Shown here: positions 42,727 to 52,189 of the stretch, one piece after another
Position numbering within the stretch: position 1 is the stretch's first letter
Layout of the letters: every line of letters starts with the position of its first letter
NCBI GenBank assembly: GCA_020740485.1
Contig: DYMN01000006.1
Coordinates: 1 to 64,000 of the forward strand
Origin: Polaribacter sp.
Lineage (GTDB): Bacteria; Bacteroidota; Bacteroidia; Flavobacteriales; Flavobacteriaceae
Direction of reading: 5' to 3'
Length of the DNA: 64,000 nucleotides
Translations under genes and position numbers: made by a program
Notes under the pieces: generated by a model
What the model was told of the DNA's origin: nothing
What the model saw: only the letters and a program-made list of their open reading frames with translations
Databases searched by the model: none

Positions 42727-45186
42727 ATGAAAGTATTAAAATTTGGTGGAACATCGGTAAGCTCTCAAATATCACTACAAAATCTCGTAAAAATTGTAAA
42801 AACAGAATACGCTATTGATAATGAATTGATTGTAGTGTGTTCTGCGCTTTCCGGGATTACCAATTTATTGCAAAAAATGGCAATAGATGCCTCTTTACAA
42901 CAAAATTACACTATTGATTTAAAAGAAGTTGAATCGATTCACATCCAACTGATAAAAGAAGTGTTACCCATTCATTTTCAAAATGAAGTACTTATTCATC
43001 ATAAACTATTACTCAATGAATTAGAAAATATTTTGGAAAGTGTGTCCTATTTGAGAGAAATATCTCCCAAAACGAACGACCGAATTATTTCTTTTGGTGA
43101 AAAATGGAGTAATCAAATTGTATACAATCTTCTCAAAGAAAATATAGACCCTATCATCTCCGTTAATACGAAAACTTTAATCAAGACGGACTCCAACTTT
43201 GGAAATGCACAAATAGATTTTGAACTCACTGAAAAAATCGTTCAAGATTGGTATCAAACCCTTAAAAATCAAAAACCCGTAGTAATAGCTACCGGATTTA
43301 TTGCGTCTGACATCTCAGGAAATACTACCACTTTAGGAAGAGGAGGTAGTGATTACACAGCTTCTGTTTTGGGGGCCTTACTCAACGCATCTGAAATTCA
43401 AATTTGGACCGATGTCAACGGCTTTATGACCGCCGACCCAAAATGGGTTTCCAATGCTAAAAGTTTGCCTTTTTTGAGCTATGCAGAAGCGATGGAACTT
43501 TCCTATTTCGGGGCTAAAGTCATTTACCCACCCACGATGATTCCGGTTATCAATAAGCAAATCCCCATTTTAATCAAAAACACTTTAAATCCTGAATTTA
43601 TCGGAACTACAATACATAATTCCACTGAAAAGGGAAATTCTATGGCTAAAGGAATTGCTTCTGTTAATGACTTAGCTTTGATAAACATTGAGGGAAATGG
43701 ATTAATTGGGTTTAAAGGTTTCGACGGTAGACTTTTTACTGCATTGGCTAACCACGATGTTAATATTATTATGGTTACCCAAGCCGGCTCTGAACACAGC
43801 ATCAGTTTTGCGTTAAGTCCCCAAGACGCCGAAAAAGCAAAAAAAATTATTTTAAAAGAGTTTAAATATGAATTTTTGATTAATAAAATTGAAAAAGTCA
43901 GTATAGAAAAAGACGTGAGTATAGTGGCGGTAGTAGGAGAAAACATGAAACACCGTAAAGGAATTGCAGGCAAAGTGTTTCACGCTTTAGGCAAAGCAGG
44001 GGTCAATATCATCGCTATTGCTCAAGGTTCATCTGAATTGAATATTTCGATGATTATAAAAAAAGAAACGCTCAAAAAAGCAATCAATGCTATCCACAAT
44101 GATTTGTTTCTATCTGACATAAAAAATGCGCATCTATTCGTTGCAGGCATCGGGAATATTGGAGGAGAACTACTAAAACAATTGGACCAACAAAACACCA
44201 AATTAGCAACTAATCACAATTTACAACTCAATTTAATCGGGATTGCCAACTCTAAAAAAACCTTTATTGATATAAGTGATTTGCAATTTAAAAATTACAG
44301 AGAAAAATTAACTCAAAAAGGGGCAAAAATTTCTTTTGATACCATATTGGAAAATCTAAAAAATACGCATTTACCTAATTTGATCTTTGTGGATAATACG
44401 GCAGATGCAAGTTTAGCTTTTTACTATAAAAAATTTTTAGAAAACAATATATCAGTGGTAACTTGCAATAAAATAGCTACCTCAAGTCAGCAATCAGAAT
44501 ATGATGAATTAAAGAAAATTACATTAGAAAAAAATATCAGTTTTCTCTACGAAACCAATGTGGGCGCCGGATTGCCTATCATCAAGACAATTCAAGATTT
44601 GATTGCCAGCGGCGATGAAATCATTAAAGTTGAAGCCATTTTAAGTGGCACACTTTCTTATATTTTCAATCAATATTCCAAAGAAAAAACCTTTGCACAG
44701 GTTGTAAAAGATGCTCAAGAAAAGGGTTACACTGAGCCCAATCCGGTTGACGATTTATCTGGCAAAGATTTTGCGCGCAAAATGTTGATTTTAGCACGTG
44801 AATCAGGGGTAAAAATGGAAATGGACGAAATTGAAATAGAACCTATTTTACCGGAAGTAGCCTTAAAAGCCTCCAATTTAAAAGAATTCTATCAAAGCCT
44901 TGAACATAACGAAACGCTGTTTGCACATCAAAGAGATAAAGCTTTTGAAAACAAACAATTCCTGAGATATATGGGAACGTTTGAAAATGGGAAAGTGAAA
45001 TTAGCAATCAAAGCAGTCGATCAAAATCATCCATTCTACGGACTCACGGGAAGTGATAATATTATCGCCATTACCACAAATAGGTATTTAAACAATCCGC
45101 TTGTAGTAAAAGGACCCGGAGCCGGAGCTTGCGTTACAGCAGCCGGTGTTTTTGCCGATATTATGAGTGCCGCTAACCTGTTTTAA
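42727..45186 (+). CDS. thrA: Bifunctional aspartate kinase / homoserine dehydrogenase
   Basis: This fusion catalyses the first and third steps of the aspartate-to-threonine route. The N-terminal kinase starts MKVLKFGGTSVSS, with TTLGRGGSDYTASVLGALL and DVNGFMTADPKWV. The ACT regulatory pair is at about 310-465 (ALINIEGNGLIGFKGFDGRLF, SIVAVVGENMKHRKGIAGKVFHALGKAGVNIIAIAQGSSELNISMII). The C-terminal dehydrogenase has FVAGIGNIGGELLKQL, ETNVGAGLPIIKTIQDLIASGDEI and DLSGKDFARKMLILARE. Length 819 matches enterobacterial ThrA. It heads thrABC; a repeat-bearing 222-base gap separates it from thrB. Confidence 0.97.
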   Translation: MKVLKFGGTSVSSQISLQNLVKIVKTEYAIDNELIVVCSALSGITNLLQKMAIDASLQQNYTIDLKEVESIHIQLIKEVLPIHFQNEVLIHHKLLLNELENILESVSYLREISPKTNDRIISFGEKWSNQIVYNLLKENIDPIISVNTKTLIKTDSNFGNAQIDFELTEKIVQDWYQTLKNQKPVVIATGFIASDISGNTTTLGRGGSDYTASVLGALLNASEIQIWTDVNGFMTADPKWVSNAKSLPFLSYAEAMELSYFGAKVIYPPTMIPVINKQIPILIKNTLNPEFIGTTIHNSTEKGNSMAKGIASVNDLALINIEGNGLIGFKGFDGRLFTALANHDVNIIMVTQAGSEHSISFALSPQDAEKAKKIILKEFKYEFLINKIEKVSIEKDVSIVAVVGENMKHRKGIAGKVFHALGKAGVNIIAIAQGSSELNISMIIKKETLKKAINAIHNDLFLSDIKNAHLFVAGIGNIGGELLKQLDQQNTKLATNHNLQLNLIGIANSKKTFIDISDLQFKNYREKLTQKGAKISFDTILENLKNTHLPNLIFVDNTADASLAFYYKKFLENNISVVTCNKIATSSQQSEYDELKKITLEKNISFLYETNVGAGLPIIKTIQDLIASGDEIIKVEAILSGTLSYIFNQYSKEKTFAQVVKDAQEKGYTEPNPVDDLSGKDFARKMLILARESGVKMEMDEIEIEPILPEVALKASNLKEFYQSLEHNETLFAHQRDKAFENKQFLRYMGTFENGKVKLAIKAVDQNHPFYGLTGSDNIIAITTNRYLNNPLVVKGPGAGACVTAAGVFADIMSAANLF

Positions 45187-45239
45187 ATTAAAAGTATATT
45201 GATCAGGTTGAGTGAATGAATTCTTGACGCAATTTATAA

Positions 45240-45390
45240 CTCTAAAATCAATCTAAAATCGTAAATCGTGGTTTTGAGACTTCTACTTCCGCTAAATTCG
45301 CCACGCAAGTTGAAAATCACGACTTGGCGCGAGCGTCGTATCGGAATCGACAAGCACACTGCAGGCAAGCTCAACCACCTTTAATAAATC
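45240..45390. repeat. Dispersed repeat inside the thr operon
   Basis: The thrA-thrB spacer contains CTAAAATCGTAAATCGTGGTTTTGAGAC and TGCAGGCAAGCTCAACCACCTTTAATAA. The latter is the exact reverse complement of the element upstream of surE (about 15567-15594). Transcription of thrB must pass through it or start anew after it. Confidence 0.65.
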
Positions 45391-45408
45391 AAAAAAATTC
45401 AAAAAATT

Positions 45409-46344
45409 ATGTCTTCATCTACTGTAAAAGTGTTTGCACCAGCGACCATAGCCAATTTATCCGTCGGATATGATGTATTAGGATTGGCTTTGCATCAACC
45501 CGGAGACGAAGTCATTCTTAGAAAAAACAAGACCGGAAAAGTTACTATCTCTAAAATTTCGGGTGACGAAGGTAAATTACCTTATGATCCCACTAAAAAT
45601 ACAGTGAGCACCGTAATAATAGACTACTTAAAACAGAGAAATCTCGATTTTGGTGTTGATATAGAATTGAATAAAAAAATGCCGTTTGGAAGTGGATTGG
45701 GTTCCAGTTCTGCCAGTGCCGTTGCCGGATTGGTTGCCATCAATGCCTTGGCCGATATGCCTTGGGAGAAAAAATTACTACTACCCTTGGCTATGGAAGG
45801 CGAACGCGTGGCTTGTGGCATTGCACACGCCGACAATGTGGCGCCTTCACTACTGGGCGGTGTAACGCTCATCCGAAGTTACCATCCTTTAGAGGTCATC
45901 AAACTTCCTTTTCCCGAACATTTACATCTGGGCTTGGTTTATCCACACGTCAATATACCCACCTCGCAAGCCCGTAGGATTTTACCACAAAAAGTTACAC
46001 TCAAAGACGCTTCCGTACAATGGGGTAACCTTGGCGGATTAGTAGCCGGCTTTTGTCTTAAGGACGTTGAACTCATCGGTAACAGCATGAATGATATCCT
46101 CATTGAGCCCGTAAGGTCTTTATTGATCCCTTATTTTGATGCATTGAAAAACATAGCTTTACATCAAGGCGCACTCAATTTTGGAATATCCGGTTCCGGA
46201 CCGACTATGTTTATTCTGACCAACGACGAGCGCACCTCTTCTACTATCGCAGACCAAATTCAACGTTATCTCAAAGAAAGAAACGTCAATTCTAACACTT
46301 ACCTCAGTAAGATCAATCCGGAAGGAGCCTTGGTTCTTTCCTAA
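45409..46344 (+). CDS. thrB: Homoserine kinase
   Basis: GHMP-family kinase that makes O-phosphohomoserine. The 311-residue protein has APATIANLSVGYDVLGLAL (motif 1), the ATP loop KKMPFGSGLGSSSASAVAGLVAINAL (motif 2, PxxxGLGSSSA), NVAPSLLGGVTLI and the C-terminal SGSGPTMFILTND (motif 3). It is 14 bases upstream of thrC. Confidence 0.97.
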   Translation: MSSSTVKVFAPATIANLSVGYDVLGLALHQPGDEVILRKNKTGKVTISKISGDEGKLPYDPTKNTVSTVIIDYLKQRNLDFGVDIELNKKMPFGSGLGSSSASAVAGLVAINALADMPWEKKLLLPLAMEGERVACGIAHADNVAPSLLGGVTLIRSYHPLEVIKLPFPEHLHLGLVYPHVNIPTSQARRILPQKVTLKDASVQWGNLGGLVAGFCLKDVELIGNSMNDILIEPVRSLLIPYFDALKNIALHQGALNFGISGSGPTMFILTNDERTSSTIADQIQRYLKERNVNSNTYLSKINPEGALVLS

Positions 46345-46358
46345 TATTACCAAAATAA

Positions 46359-47663
46359 ATGAAACTATACAGCACCCGCAATCCCAAGCACATCGTTAGT
46401 CTACAAGAAGCCGTTTTCAAAGGGTTAGCCGATGATGGCGGTCTTTATTTACCTACGGAAATTCCCGTTTTTGAAGCCGATTTTTTTAAACAAATACATC
46501 AAATGCACTTGCAGGAAATTTATTTGGAAGTGGCAAAAAAATGGATAGGAAGTGCGGTACCGGAAACGGAGTTACGAAAAATCATCAAAAGAGTTTTTTA
46601 TTTTGATATCCCGATAGTCCAAATTCACGATAATATATTCACATTGGAACTGTTTCACGGACCTACGCTTGCTTTCAAAGATGTAGGCGCCGGTTTTATG
46701 GCGGGTTTAATGGCTTATTTTATCAAAGATCAAAATAAAGAAATTAATATTGTGGTAGCCACTTCCGGCGACACTGGAAGTGCTGTAGCTGCCGGTTTTT
46801 ATGACGTGCCGGGCATCAATGTTTTTATTCTCTATCCAAAAGGTAAGGTAAGCCCATTGCAAGAAAAACAATTGACCACGTGGGGCAAAAACATCAAAGC
46901 AGTGGAAGTAGAAGGCACTTTTGATGATTGTCAAGCTTTAGCAAAAAAACTCCTTTCTGACAGAGCGCTCAATACCCAAATCAACATTAGCTCAGCTAAC
47001 AGTATCAACATAGCCCGCTTAATTCCGCAATCATTTTACTACTTCAGTTCTTACGCCGATTTAAAATTATTTGGAAATAGTTTTGCTTATTCCGTCCCCA
47101 GTGGTAATTTCGGAAATCTCACTGCCGGATTGTTAGCCAAAAAAATGGGCTTACCTATTGATTTCTTTATAGCGGCAACTAATGTCAATGACGTATTTCC
47201 TAATTATTTACAGACCGGAACTTACACCCCAAAGCCTTCCGTAGAAACCATAAGCAACGCTATGGACGTGGGAAATCCGAGTAATTTTGAGCGTATGATG
47301 GATTTATACCCTGAATTTGAAAAATTAAAACAAAATATCAAAAGCAAACATTATACGGATGATGCCACGCGGGTTATTATCAAAGAAGTGTTCGAAAAAT
47401 ACAGCTATACAATGGACCCACACGGCGCAGTGGGTTATTTGGCTTTACGAGATAAGATAAAGGAATTAGGTGTAGAAGTCGGTGTTTTTTTAGAAACCGC
47501 ACATCCCGCTAAGTTTAAAAGTGTGTTAGATAGCACTTTAAACACTTCTATTGAAGTACCGGAAAGATTAAATGTATTTGACTCAAAACCAAAAGTAGCC
47601 ATTCCTATTCGTAACAATTACGACGAAATAGTGCAAATCATCAAAGTAGTTAATGGAATTTAA
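46359..47663 (+). CDS. thrC: Threonine synthase
   Basis: PLP-dependent conversion of phosphohomoserine to threonine. The 434-residue protein carries MKLYSTRNPKHIVSLQEAVFKGLADDGGLY, the PLP lysine region HGPTLAFKDVGAGFM, ATSGDTGSAVAAGF, SGNFGNLTAGLLAKKMGLPIDFFIAATNVND and MDVGNPSNFERMMDL. It belongs to the bacterial ThrC class I type. Last gene of thrABC. Confidence 0.97.
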   Translation: MKLYSTRNPKHIVSLQEAVFKGLADDGGLYLPTEIPVFEADFFKQIHQMHLQEIYLEVAKKWIGSAVPETELRKIIKRVFYFDIPIVQIHDNIFTLELFHGPTLAFKDVGAGFMAGLMAYFIKDQNKEINIVVATSGDTGSAVAAGFYDVPGINVFILYPKGKVSPLQEKQLTTWGKNIKAVEVEGTFDDCQALAKKLLSDRALNTQINISSANSINIARLIPQSFYYFSSYADLKLFGNSFAYSVPSGNFGNLTAGLLAKKMGLPIDFFIAATNVNDVFPNYLQTGTYTPKPSVETISNAMDVGNPSNFERMMDLYPEFEKLKQNIKSKHYTDDATRVIIKEVFEKYSYTMDPHGAVGYLALRDKIKELGVEVGVFLETAHPAKFKSVLDSTLNTSIEVPERLNVFDSKPKVAIPIRNNYDEIVQIIKVVNGI

Positions 47664-47753
47664 ATTACATTTGTCAATAAGATTCATTTCTGCTTACTGA
47701 CTCAAAATGATTTTTTTAATTTCTAACTACTACTCTATACCATTCACTTTAAA

Positions 47754-48614
47754 ATGAAAATATATCCCATTAACACCGGTAATTTTAAACTCGACGGGGG
47801 AGCCATGTTTGGCGTAGTTCCTAAAAGTTTGTGGAATAAAACCAATCCTGCCGATGACAACAATATGATCTCAATGGCGCTGCGCTGTATGCTTATAGAA
47901 GACGGTAAGAGGTTAACGTTGATTGATACCGGAATGGGCAACAAACAATCGGAAAAATTCTTTGGTTTTTACGATATGTATGGCGATGATACTTTAGATC
48001 TGTCATTAGCCAAGTACGGTTTTCATCGCGACGATATCACCGATGTTTTTTTAACGCACCTTCATTTTGACCACTGTGGAGGTAGTATTCAATGGAACAA
48101 AGAGAGAACCGGATACGAACCTGCTTTCAAAAATGCAAAATTTTGGACAAATAAAGACCATTGGCAATGGGCTACCGTGCCTAATCCACGCGAAAAAGCC
48201 TCTTTCTTACCTGAAAATACCCAACCTATGCAAAGCAGCGGTCAACTCAATTTTATCGACCTGCCTAATAAGGAATATAATACGAACAGCAAATTGGGTT
48301 TCGATATTTTGTTTGTTAATGGACATACTGATAAAATGATGATTCCCCACATTCAATACCAAGGAAAAACTTTGGTTTATATGGCAGATTTACTACCTAC
48401 CACCGGACATATTCCACTTCCTTATGTTATGGGTTACGACACCCGACCGCTCTTGACTATGGATGAAAAGGCTAAATTCTTGCAGAAAGCAGTGGATGAA
48501 AATTACTATTTATTTTTGGAACACGATGCCTATACTGAAGTTTGTACGCTTCAAAACACCGAAAAAGGAATCAGACTTGGAGAAAAATTCAATTTTTATG
48601 AAATATTTAAATGA
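47754..48614 (+). CDS. MBL-fold metallohydrolase (lactonase-like)
   Basis: Cytosolic 286-residue metallo-beta-lactamase fold. The metal site is FLTHLHFDHCGGSIQW (HxHxDH, about 104-116), with further ligands in VNGHTDKMMIPH, YMADLLPTTGHIPLPYVMGYD and FLEHDAYTEV. The layout (TGMGNK early, GHT motif, C-terminal EHD) resembles AttM/AiiB-type acyl-homoserine lactonases and related general hydrolases. No autoinducer system is nearby, so substrate assignment stays open. It stands 90 bases past thrC, on the same strand. Confidence 0.8.
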   Translation: MKIYPINTGNFKLDGGAMFGVVPKSLWNKTNPADDNNMISMALRCMLIEDGKRLTLIDTGMGNKQSEKFFGFYDMYGDDTLDLSLAKYGFHRDDITDVFLTHLHFDHCGGSIQWNKERTGYEPAFKNAKFWTNKDHWQWATVPNPREKASFLPENTQPMQSSGQLNFIDLPNKEYNTNSKLGFDILFVNGHTDKMMIPHIQYQGKTLVYMADLLPTTGHIPLPYVMGYDTRPLLTMDEKAKFLQKAVDENYYLFLEHDAYTEVCTLQNTEKGIRLGEKFNFYEIFK

Positions 48615-48633
48615 TTTATTGTAACTTAAAAAC

Positions 48634-48641
48634 TATTTTTG
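48634..48641 (+). promoter_or_regulatory. Candidate -7 box for the S8 peptidase gene
   Basis: TATTTTTG matches TAnnTTTG and lies 31 bases before the ATG. No convincing -33 TTG at the right distance is seen. Confidence 0.4.
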
Positions 48642-48672
48642 CAACTTATAAATTTATTGTAAATTATTAATT

Positions 48673-50352
48673 ATGAAATTAACTAAAATAGTACTCGGGA
48701 TGGGTTTAGCTATAAGCTTAACAGCTTGTGGAACTCAAAAAACCGCCACCCAAACTCAACCCAAAAATGATTTTATTACTACACAAGGAGTCGTTGCAAA
48801 AAAAGTGCCCTTGACAGACGAGCAAATGAAGGCTTGGCCCCACATGGACTTGATAAAAGACTCTGTTCCGGGAATAAGTGTGGAAAGAGCTTACGAATTT
48901 TTAAAAGGCAAAACACCCACTACAGTGATTGTGGCAGTAAATGACTCCGGAATAGATATTGAACATGAAGATTTGAATTATGCCGTTTGGACCAATGAAG
49001 ATGAAATACCCAACAACGGAATAGACGATGATAAAAATGGCTATGTTGATGACATTCACGGTTACAACTTTTTGAGTGGTGCACCGGGTAAGTCAGCTCC
49101 CGAACAATTGGAAATTACGCGTTTAGTAGCTAAACTAATGCCTTTATACGAAGGCAAAACTATTGATCAAGTTGCTGATAAGGCTGAATTTGAGAAATAT
49201 AAGAAAATGAAGGCGGAAGTAGACCAAAAATACCAAGAAGCCAAAGGACAATTAGAGTTTTATGGAACAATACAAAAAAATTTAATCGCTGCTGACAAAG
49301 CCATTCAAGAAAAATTAGGCAAAAAAGACTACACCGTAGATGAAATTATGACCTTAGAATTAGGTGATGATGATGCCAATATGGGTAAAATGATGATGAC
49401 GCGTTTGTTAGCTGCCGGCTTGACTCCTGAAGATGGCATAAAAGAAATTCAAGGCGCAGTAGATCATTTTAAAAATCAAGCTGAAAATAATTACAATTTA
49501 AGCTTTAAAGGTCGTTTGTCCAATGACAACGTTGATGACATAAATGACAGAAATTACGGTAACGGCAATGTCATGGGCTCAAAAGAAGTTGAAACACACG
49601 GCTCGCACGTTTCCGGTATTATCTTGGCTCAAAGAAACAATGGGAAAGGTATGAATGGCGTAACTAACGATGCTAAATTAATGACGGTTCGTTGTGTGCC
49701 TGATGGTGATGAATATGATAAAGATGTTGCTTTAGGTATTCGTTATGCTGTAGATAATGGAGCTAAAGTGATTAATATGAGTTTTGGAAAATCTTTTTCA
49801 GCACATCCTGAATGGGTTTACGATGCTATCAAATATGCTGAAAGCAAGGATGTTCTTTTGGTTCACGCTGCCGGAAATGACGGTGCTAATATTGATTTAG
49901 CAGAAAATTTCCCCAATGATTCTAAAGATAAAATTAAAGAAATAGCAGACAATGTACTTACTGTAGGAGCCATGACCTATAATTTTGATGAAAATTTACC
50001 GGCTTCTTTCTCAAACTATGGTAAATTAAACGTAGATATTTTCGCCCCAGGTTTTGCCGTTTATTCCACCACTCCAAATAATACCTATGATTCTTATCCG
50101 GGGACTTCAATGGCTTCTCCGCAAGTAGCGGGAGTGGCTGCATTGATTCGTGCCTACTATCCTCAATTAACAGCGATCCAAGTGAAACACATCATTATGG
50201 ATTCAGGGGTTGCTATGAATTTTGAGGTGATGCAACCTAATGAAGAAGGTGAACCTAAAAAAGTATTATTTAATACTTTAAGTGTTTCAGGTAAAGTTTT
50301 AAATGCCTATAACGCTGTTAAATTAGCCGAACAAATCGCAAAAGGAAAATAG
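48673..50352 (+). CDS. Subtilisin-like serine peptidase lipoprotein (S8)
   Basis: The 559-residue protein has lipoprotein signal LAISLTACGTQK. The catalytic triad is Asp in VIVAVNDSGIDIEHEDL (about residue 95), His in ETHGSHVSGIILAQ (about 314) and Ser in YPGTSMASPQVAGVAALIRAYY (about 477). Between Asp and His lies an approximately 180-residue helical charged insertion (KYKKMKAEVDQKYQEAKGQLEFYGTIQKN), common in cell-surface S8 proteases of Bacteroidota. No type IX secretion signal is visible, so it is probably outer-membrane anchored. Terminator at 50380. Confidence 0.9.
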   Translation: MKLTKIVLGMGLAISLTACGTQKTATQTQPKNDFITTQGVVAKKVPLTDEQMKAWPHMDLIKDSVPGISVERAYEFLKGKTPTTVIVAVNDSGIDIEHEDLNYAVWTNEDEIPNNGIDDDKNGYVDDIHGYNFLSGAPGKSAPEQLEITRLVAKLMPLYEGKTIDQVADKAEFEKYKKMKAEVDQKYQEAKGQLEFYGTIQKNLIAADKAIQEKLGKKDYTVDEIMTLELGDDDANMGKMMMTRLLAAGLTPEDGIKEIQGAVDHFKNQAENNYNLSFKGRLSNDNVDDINDRNYGNGNVMGSKEVETHGSHVSGIILAQRNNGKGMNGVTNDAKLMTVRCVPDGDEYDKDVALGIRYAVDNGAKVINMSFGKSFSAHPEWVYDAIKYAESKDVLLVHAAGNDGANIDLAENFPNDSKDKIKEIADNVLTVGAMTYNFDENLPASFSNYGKLNVDIFAPGFAVYSTTPNNTYDSYPGTSMASPQVAGVAALIRAYYPQLTAIQVKHIIMDSGVAMNFEVMQPNEEGEPKKVLFNTLSVSGKVLNAYNAVKLAEQIAKGK

Positions 50353-50379
50353 AACTTTCACCTATTTTTAAAAATTCAT

Positions 50380-50415
50380 AAAGCTGTTTACAATTTTTGT
50401 AAACAGCTTTTTTTA
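50380..50415 (+). terminator. Intrinsic terminator of the S8 peptidase gene
   Basis: Stem AAAGCTGTTTACA / TGTAAACAGCTTT with an eight-base T run. Confidence 0.85.
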
Positions 50416-50506
50416 GTTTAAATTTTGATTTTTATATCAAACCTATTTTCAAAAATCAATGATAACTCTTTAAAAAAATTAAGAACCATTCTGTCAGAAA
50501 AAATGC

Positions 50507-51106
50507 TTAAGGTTTAGATTCTTGAATTAATCGTGCTCCTGTATTTTTAAATAGGAATGAATTTTCTATCAATTGTTGATCTTTTTCATAGAGGTAATAT
50601 GTATCTGCAGCGCTAATAAACATAATACTATACACATTGGGATGAAGATAATAATAGTGAATTTTGAAAAATTGTTTTTTCGCTATATCTGAATTAAATG
50701 TGTTCGTATCATAATACAATAAATAATGATTTTCACTTTTTTTCAATAGTTTTTGATAATGATCGCTTTCTGTATTTATTTTGATTTTATTGTTGATGAA
50801 TTCTTCAAAATTTCCAACTATGCTGTCCTTATAAATGCAAAAATAAGTACTAGAATAAATCCCTGCCTTAGTTTTATCTCCAAAAGTCATTGATATATTA
50901 TCATTTGTTTCTTTAAAAGGTGCAACATAAACACTAGGATCATCAACTACTAATGGATCATCAATTATACGCCAATTTTTGGGATATTTAAAATTGAAAT
51001 CTTGGTTTTCGAAAATTTTAACTTAGGTTTGAAGTTCAGCATCCTTAACCGACCTTGGTGAAGTGCATGAAACCATTAGTAAGATTATAGGAATAAACTT
51101 GTGCAT
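50507..51106 (-). pseudogene. Lipoprotein gene interrupted by one in-frame stop codon
   Basis: The track shows only the last 127 codons (50507-50890). In the same frame the sequence extends upstream to ATG 51106, encoding lipoprotein signal MHKFIPIILLMVSCTSPRS, with a single TAA at 51023-51025 (codon 28). After the stop the frame continues VKIFENQDFNFKYPKNWRIIDDPLVVDDPSVYVAPF, which resembles a PsbP/MOG1-like start (FxFKYPxNW), through to the track ORF. There is no frameshift: reading through the stop gives a coherent 199-residue secreted protein. Function unknown. Sequencing error or recoding are alternatives. Confidence 0.75.
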
Positions 51107-51138
51107 ATAATTGAGATTAACAAAACAAATATAATAAA

Positions 51139-51164
51139 AAAACCGTTCAAATCTGAACGGTTTT
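51139..51164 (-). terminator. Intrinsic terminator of the periplasmic rhodanese gene
   Basis: Perfect stem AAAACCGTTCA-aatc-TGAACGGTTTT, 29 bases past the stop, U run on the minus strand. Confidence 0.85.
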
Positions 51165-51192
51165 AATCAAGAAAAACAAAGTTTTAAAAAAG

Positions 51193-52059
51193 TTATTTTA
51201 CACTTGGTTTACCCAGCGCATCCCATTCAGCATAAGCTCCTTCGTAATTTTTTACATTTTTGAATCCCATCATATTTACCAAATATGCATAAAGTGTTGC
51301 TCCTTTTACACCGGTTTTACAATAAACTAAATAAGTTTTTTCGGGATTTAATTCTATTCCCGCTAATTTTGTAAATTCTTCAGGTGAAATAAAAATATTT
51401 GTTTCTTTCTGAACCAAACTTTCATAAGGAATGTTAATAGCGCCTTCTATATGACCCTTGCTGTAAGTGTTTTTATCATCCAAAATGCCTTTAAATTCGT
51501 TTTCCGGACGTGCATCGATTATGATTACATCAGGATTTCCGATTGCAGATTCAACAAAAGCAGCATCGGCATAAACTTCAGGATTTAGATTTACAGTAAA
51601 AGTTTTAGCTTTTACTGTTGGGACAGCAGAAGTTAATTTGACGCGTGCATCACGGAAACCTGCATTTTCGCGATGTAATAATTTCACATCTTTTGCACCG
51701 AGATATTTCAAAATCCAATATACTCTGGTTGCATATTTTTGACTTCCTTCATCATATACCACGATGGTATCTTCATTTGAAACGCCTTTTGTGCCTATAA
51801 TTTTAGCAACTTCTTCTGTGGGAAGCAGAAGCCCTTCCACCTTGTTTTCTTTATCGTTTAAAATAGCATAAGGAATATTGATGGCGCCATCCACGTGGGT
51901 TTGAGCGTACAATTTATCCTTACTAGCGTCAATAACCACTATGGGTTTTTCTTTTTGAAGTGTAACAAAATCTTTGGCTGAAATAATTTCTTGTGCAAAA
52001 GATTTGCCAACAAATAACAAGGCGATGATTAATAATCCGAATATTTTTTTTGTGATCAT
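51193..52059 (-). CDS. Periplasmic thiosulfate/3-mercaptopyruvate sulfurtransferase (two rhodanese domains)
   Basis: The 288-residue protein has signal peptide ending SFAQ. The first rhodanese domain (about 25-140, VVIDASKDKLYAQTHVDGAINIPYAIL) has Asp in place of Cys in TIVVYDEGSQKYATRVY, so it is structural. The second (about 155-285, IIDARPENEFKGI...YSKGHIEGAINIPYESL) carries the active Cys in TYLVYCKTGVKGATLYAYL. This is the usual TST architecture, here exported. It is the last gene in a row with the porin and the double-rhodanese lipoprotein. Confidence 0.9.
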   Translation of the reverse strand: MITKKIFGLLIIALLFVGKSFAQEIISAKDFVTLQKEKPIVVIDASKDKLYAQTHVDGAINIPYAILNDKENKVEGLLLPTEEVAKIIGTKGVSNEDTIVVYDEGSQKYATRVYWILKYLGAKDVKLLHRENAGFRDARVKLTSAVPTVKAKTFTVNLNPEVYADAAFVESAIGNPDVIIIDARPENEFKGILDDKNTYSKGHIEGAINIPYESLVQKETNIFISPEEFTKLAGIELNPEKTYLVYCKTGVKGATLYAYLVNMMGFKNVKNYEGAYAEWDALGKPSVK

Positions 52060-52092
52060 TTTAGTTTAGTTTATTAAGTTTATTTGAGAAGA

Positions 52093-52124
52093 GTGTGAGT
52101 AATATATTGCTACATTACTCACAC
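52093..52124. promoter_or_regulatory. Perfect inverted repeat between porin and sulfurtransferase genes
   Basis: GTGTGAGTAAT-atattgctac-ATTACTCACAC has two perfect 11-base arms and no U tract. It could be an intercistronic stem that protects or partly terminates the porin mRNA, or an operator for the sulfurtransferase gene that starts 34 bases downstream. Confidence 0.55.
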
Positions 52125-52189
52125 AAAAACAATACCATTATTGAGTGTTTCTAAAAAAATAGCAAGTAGAAAACTATTTACAATCATGT

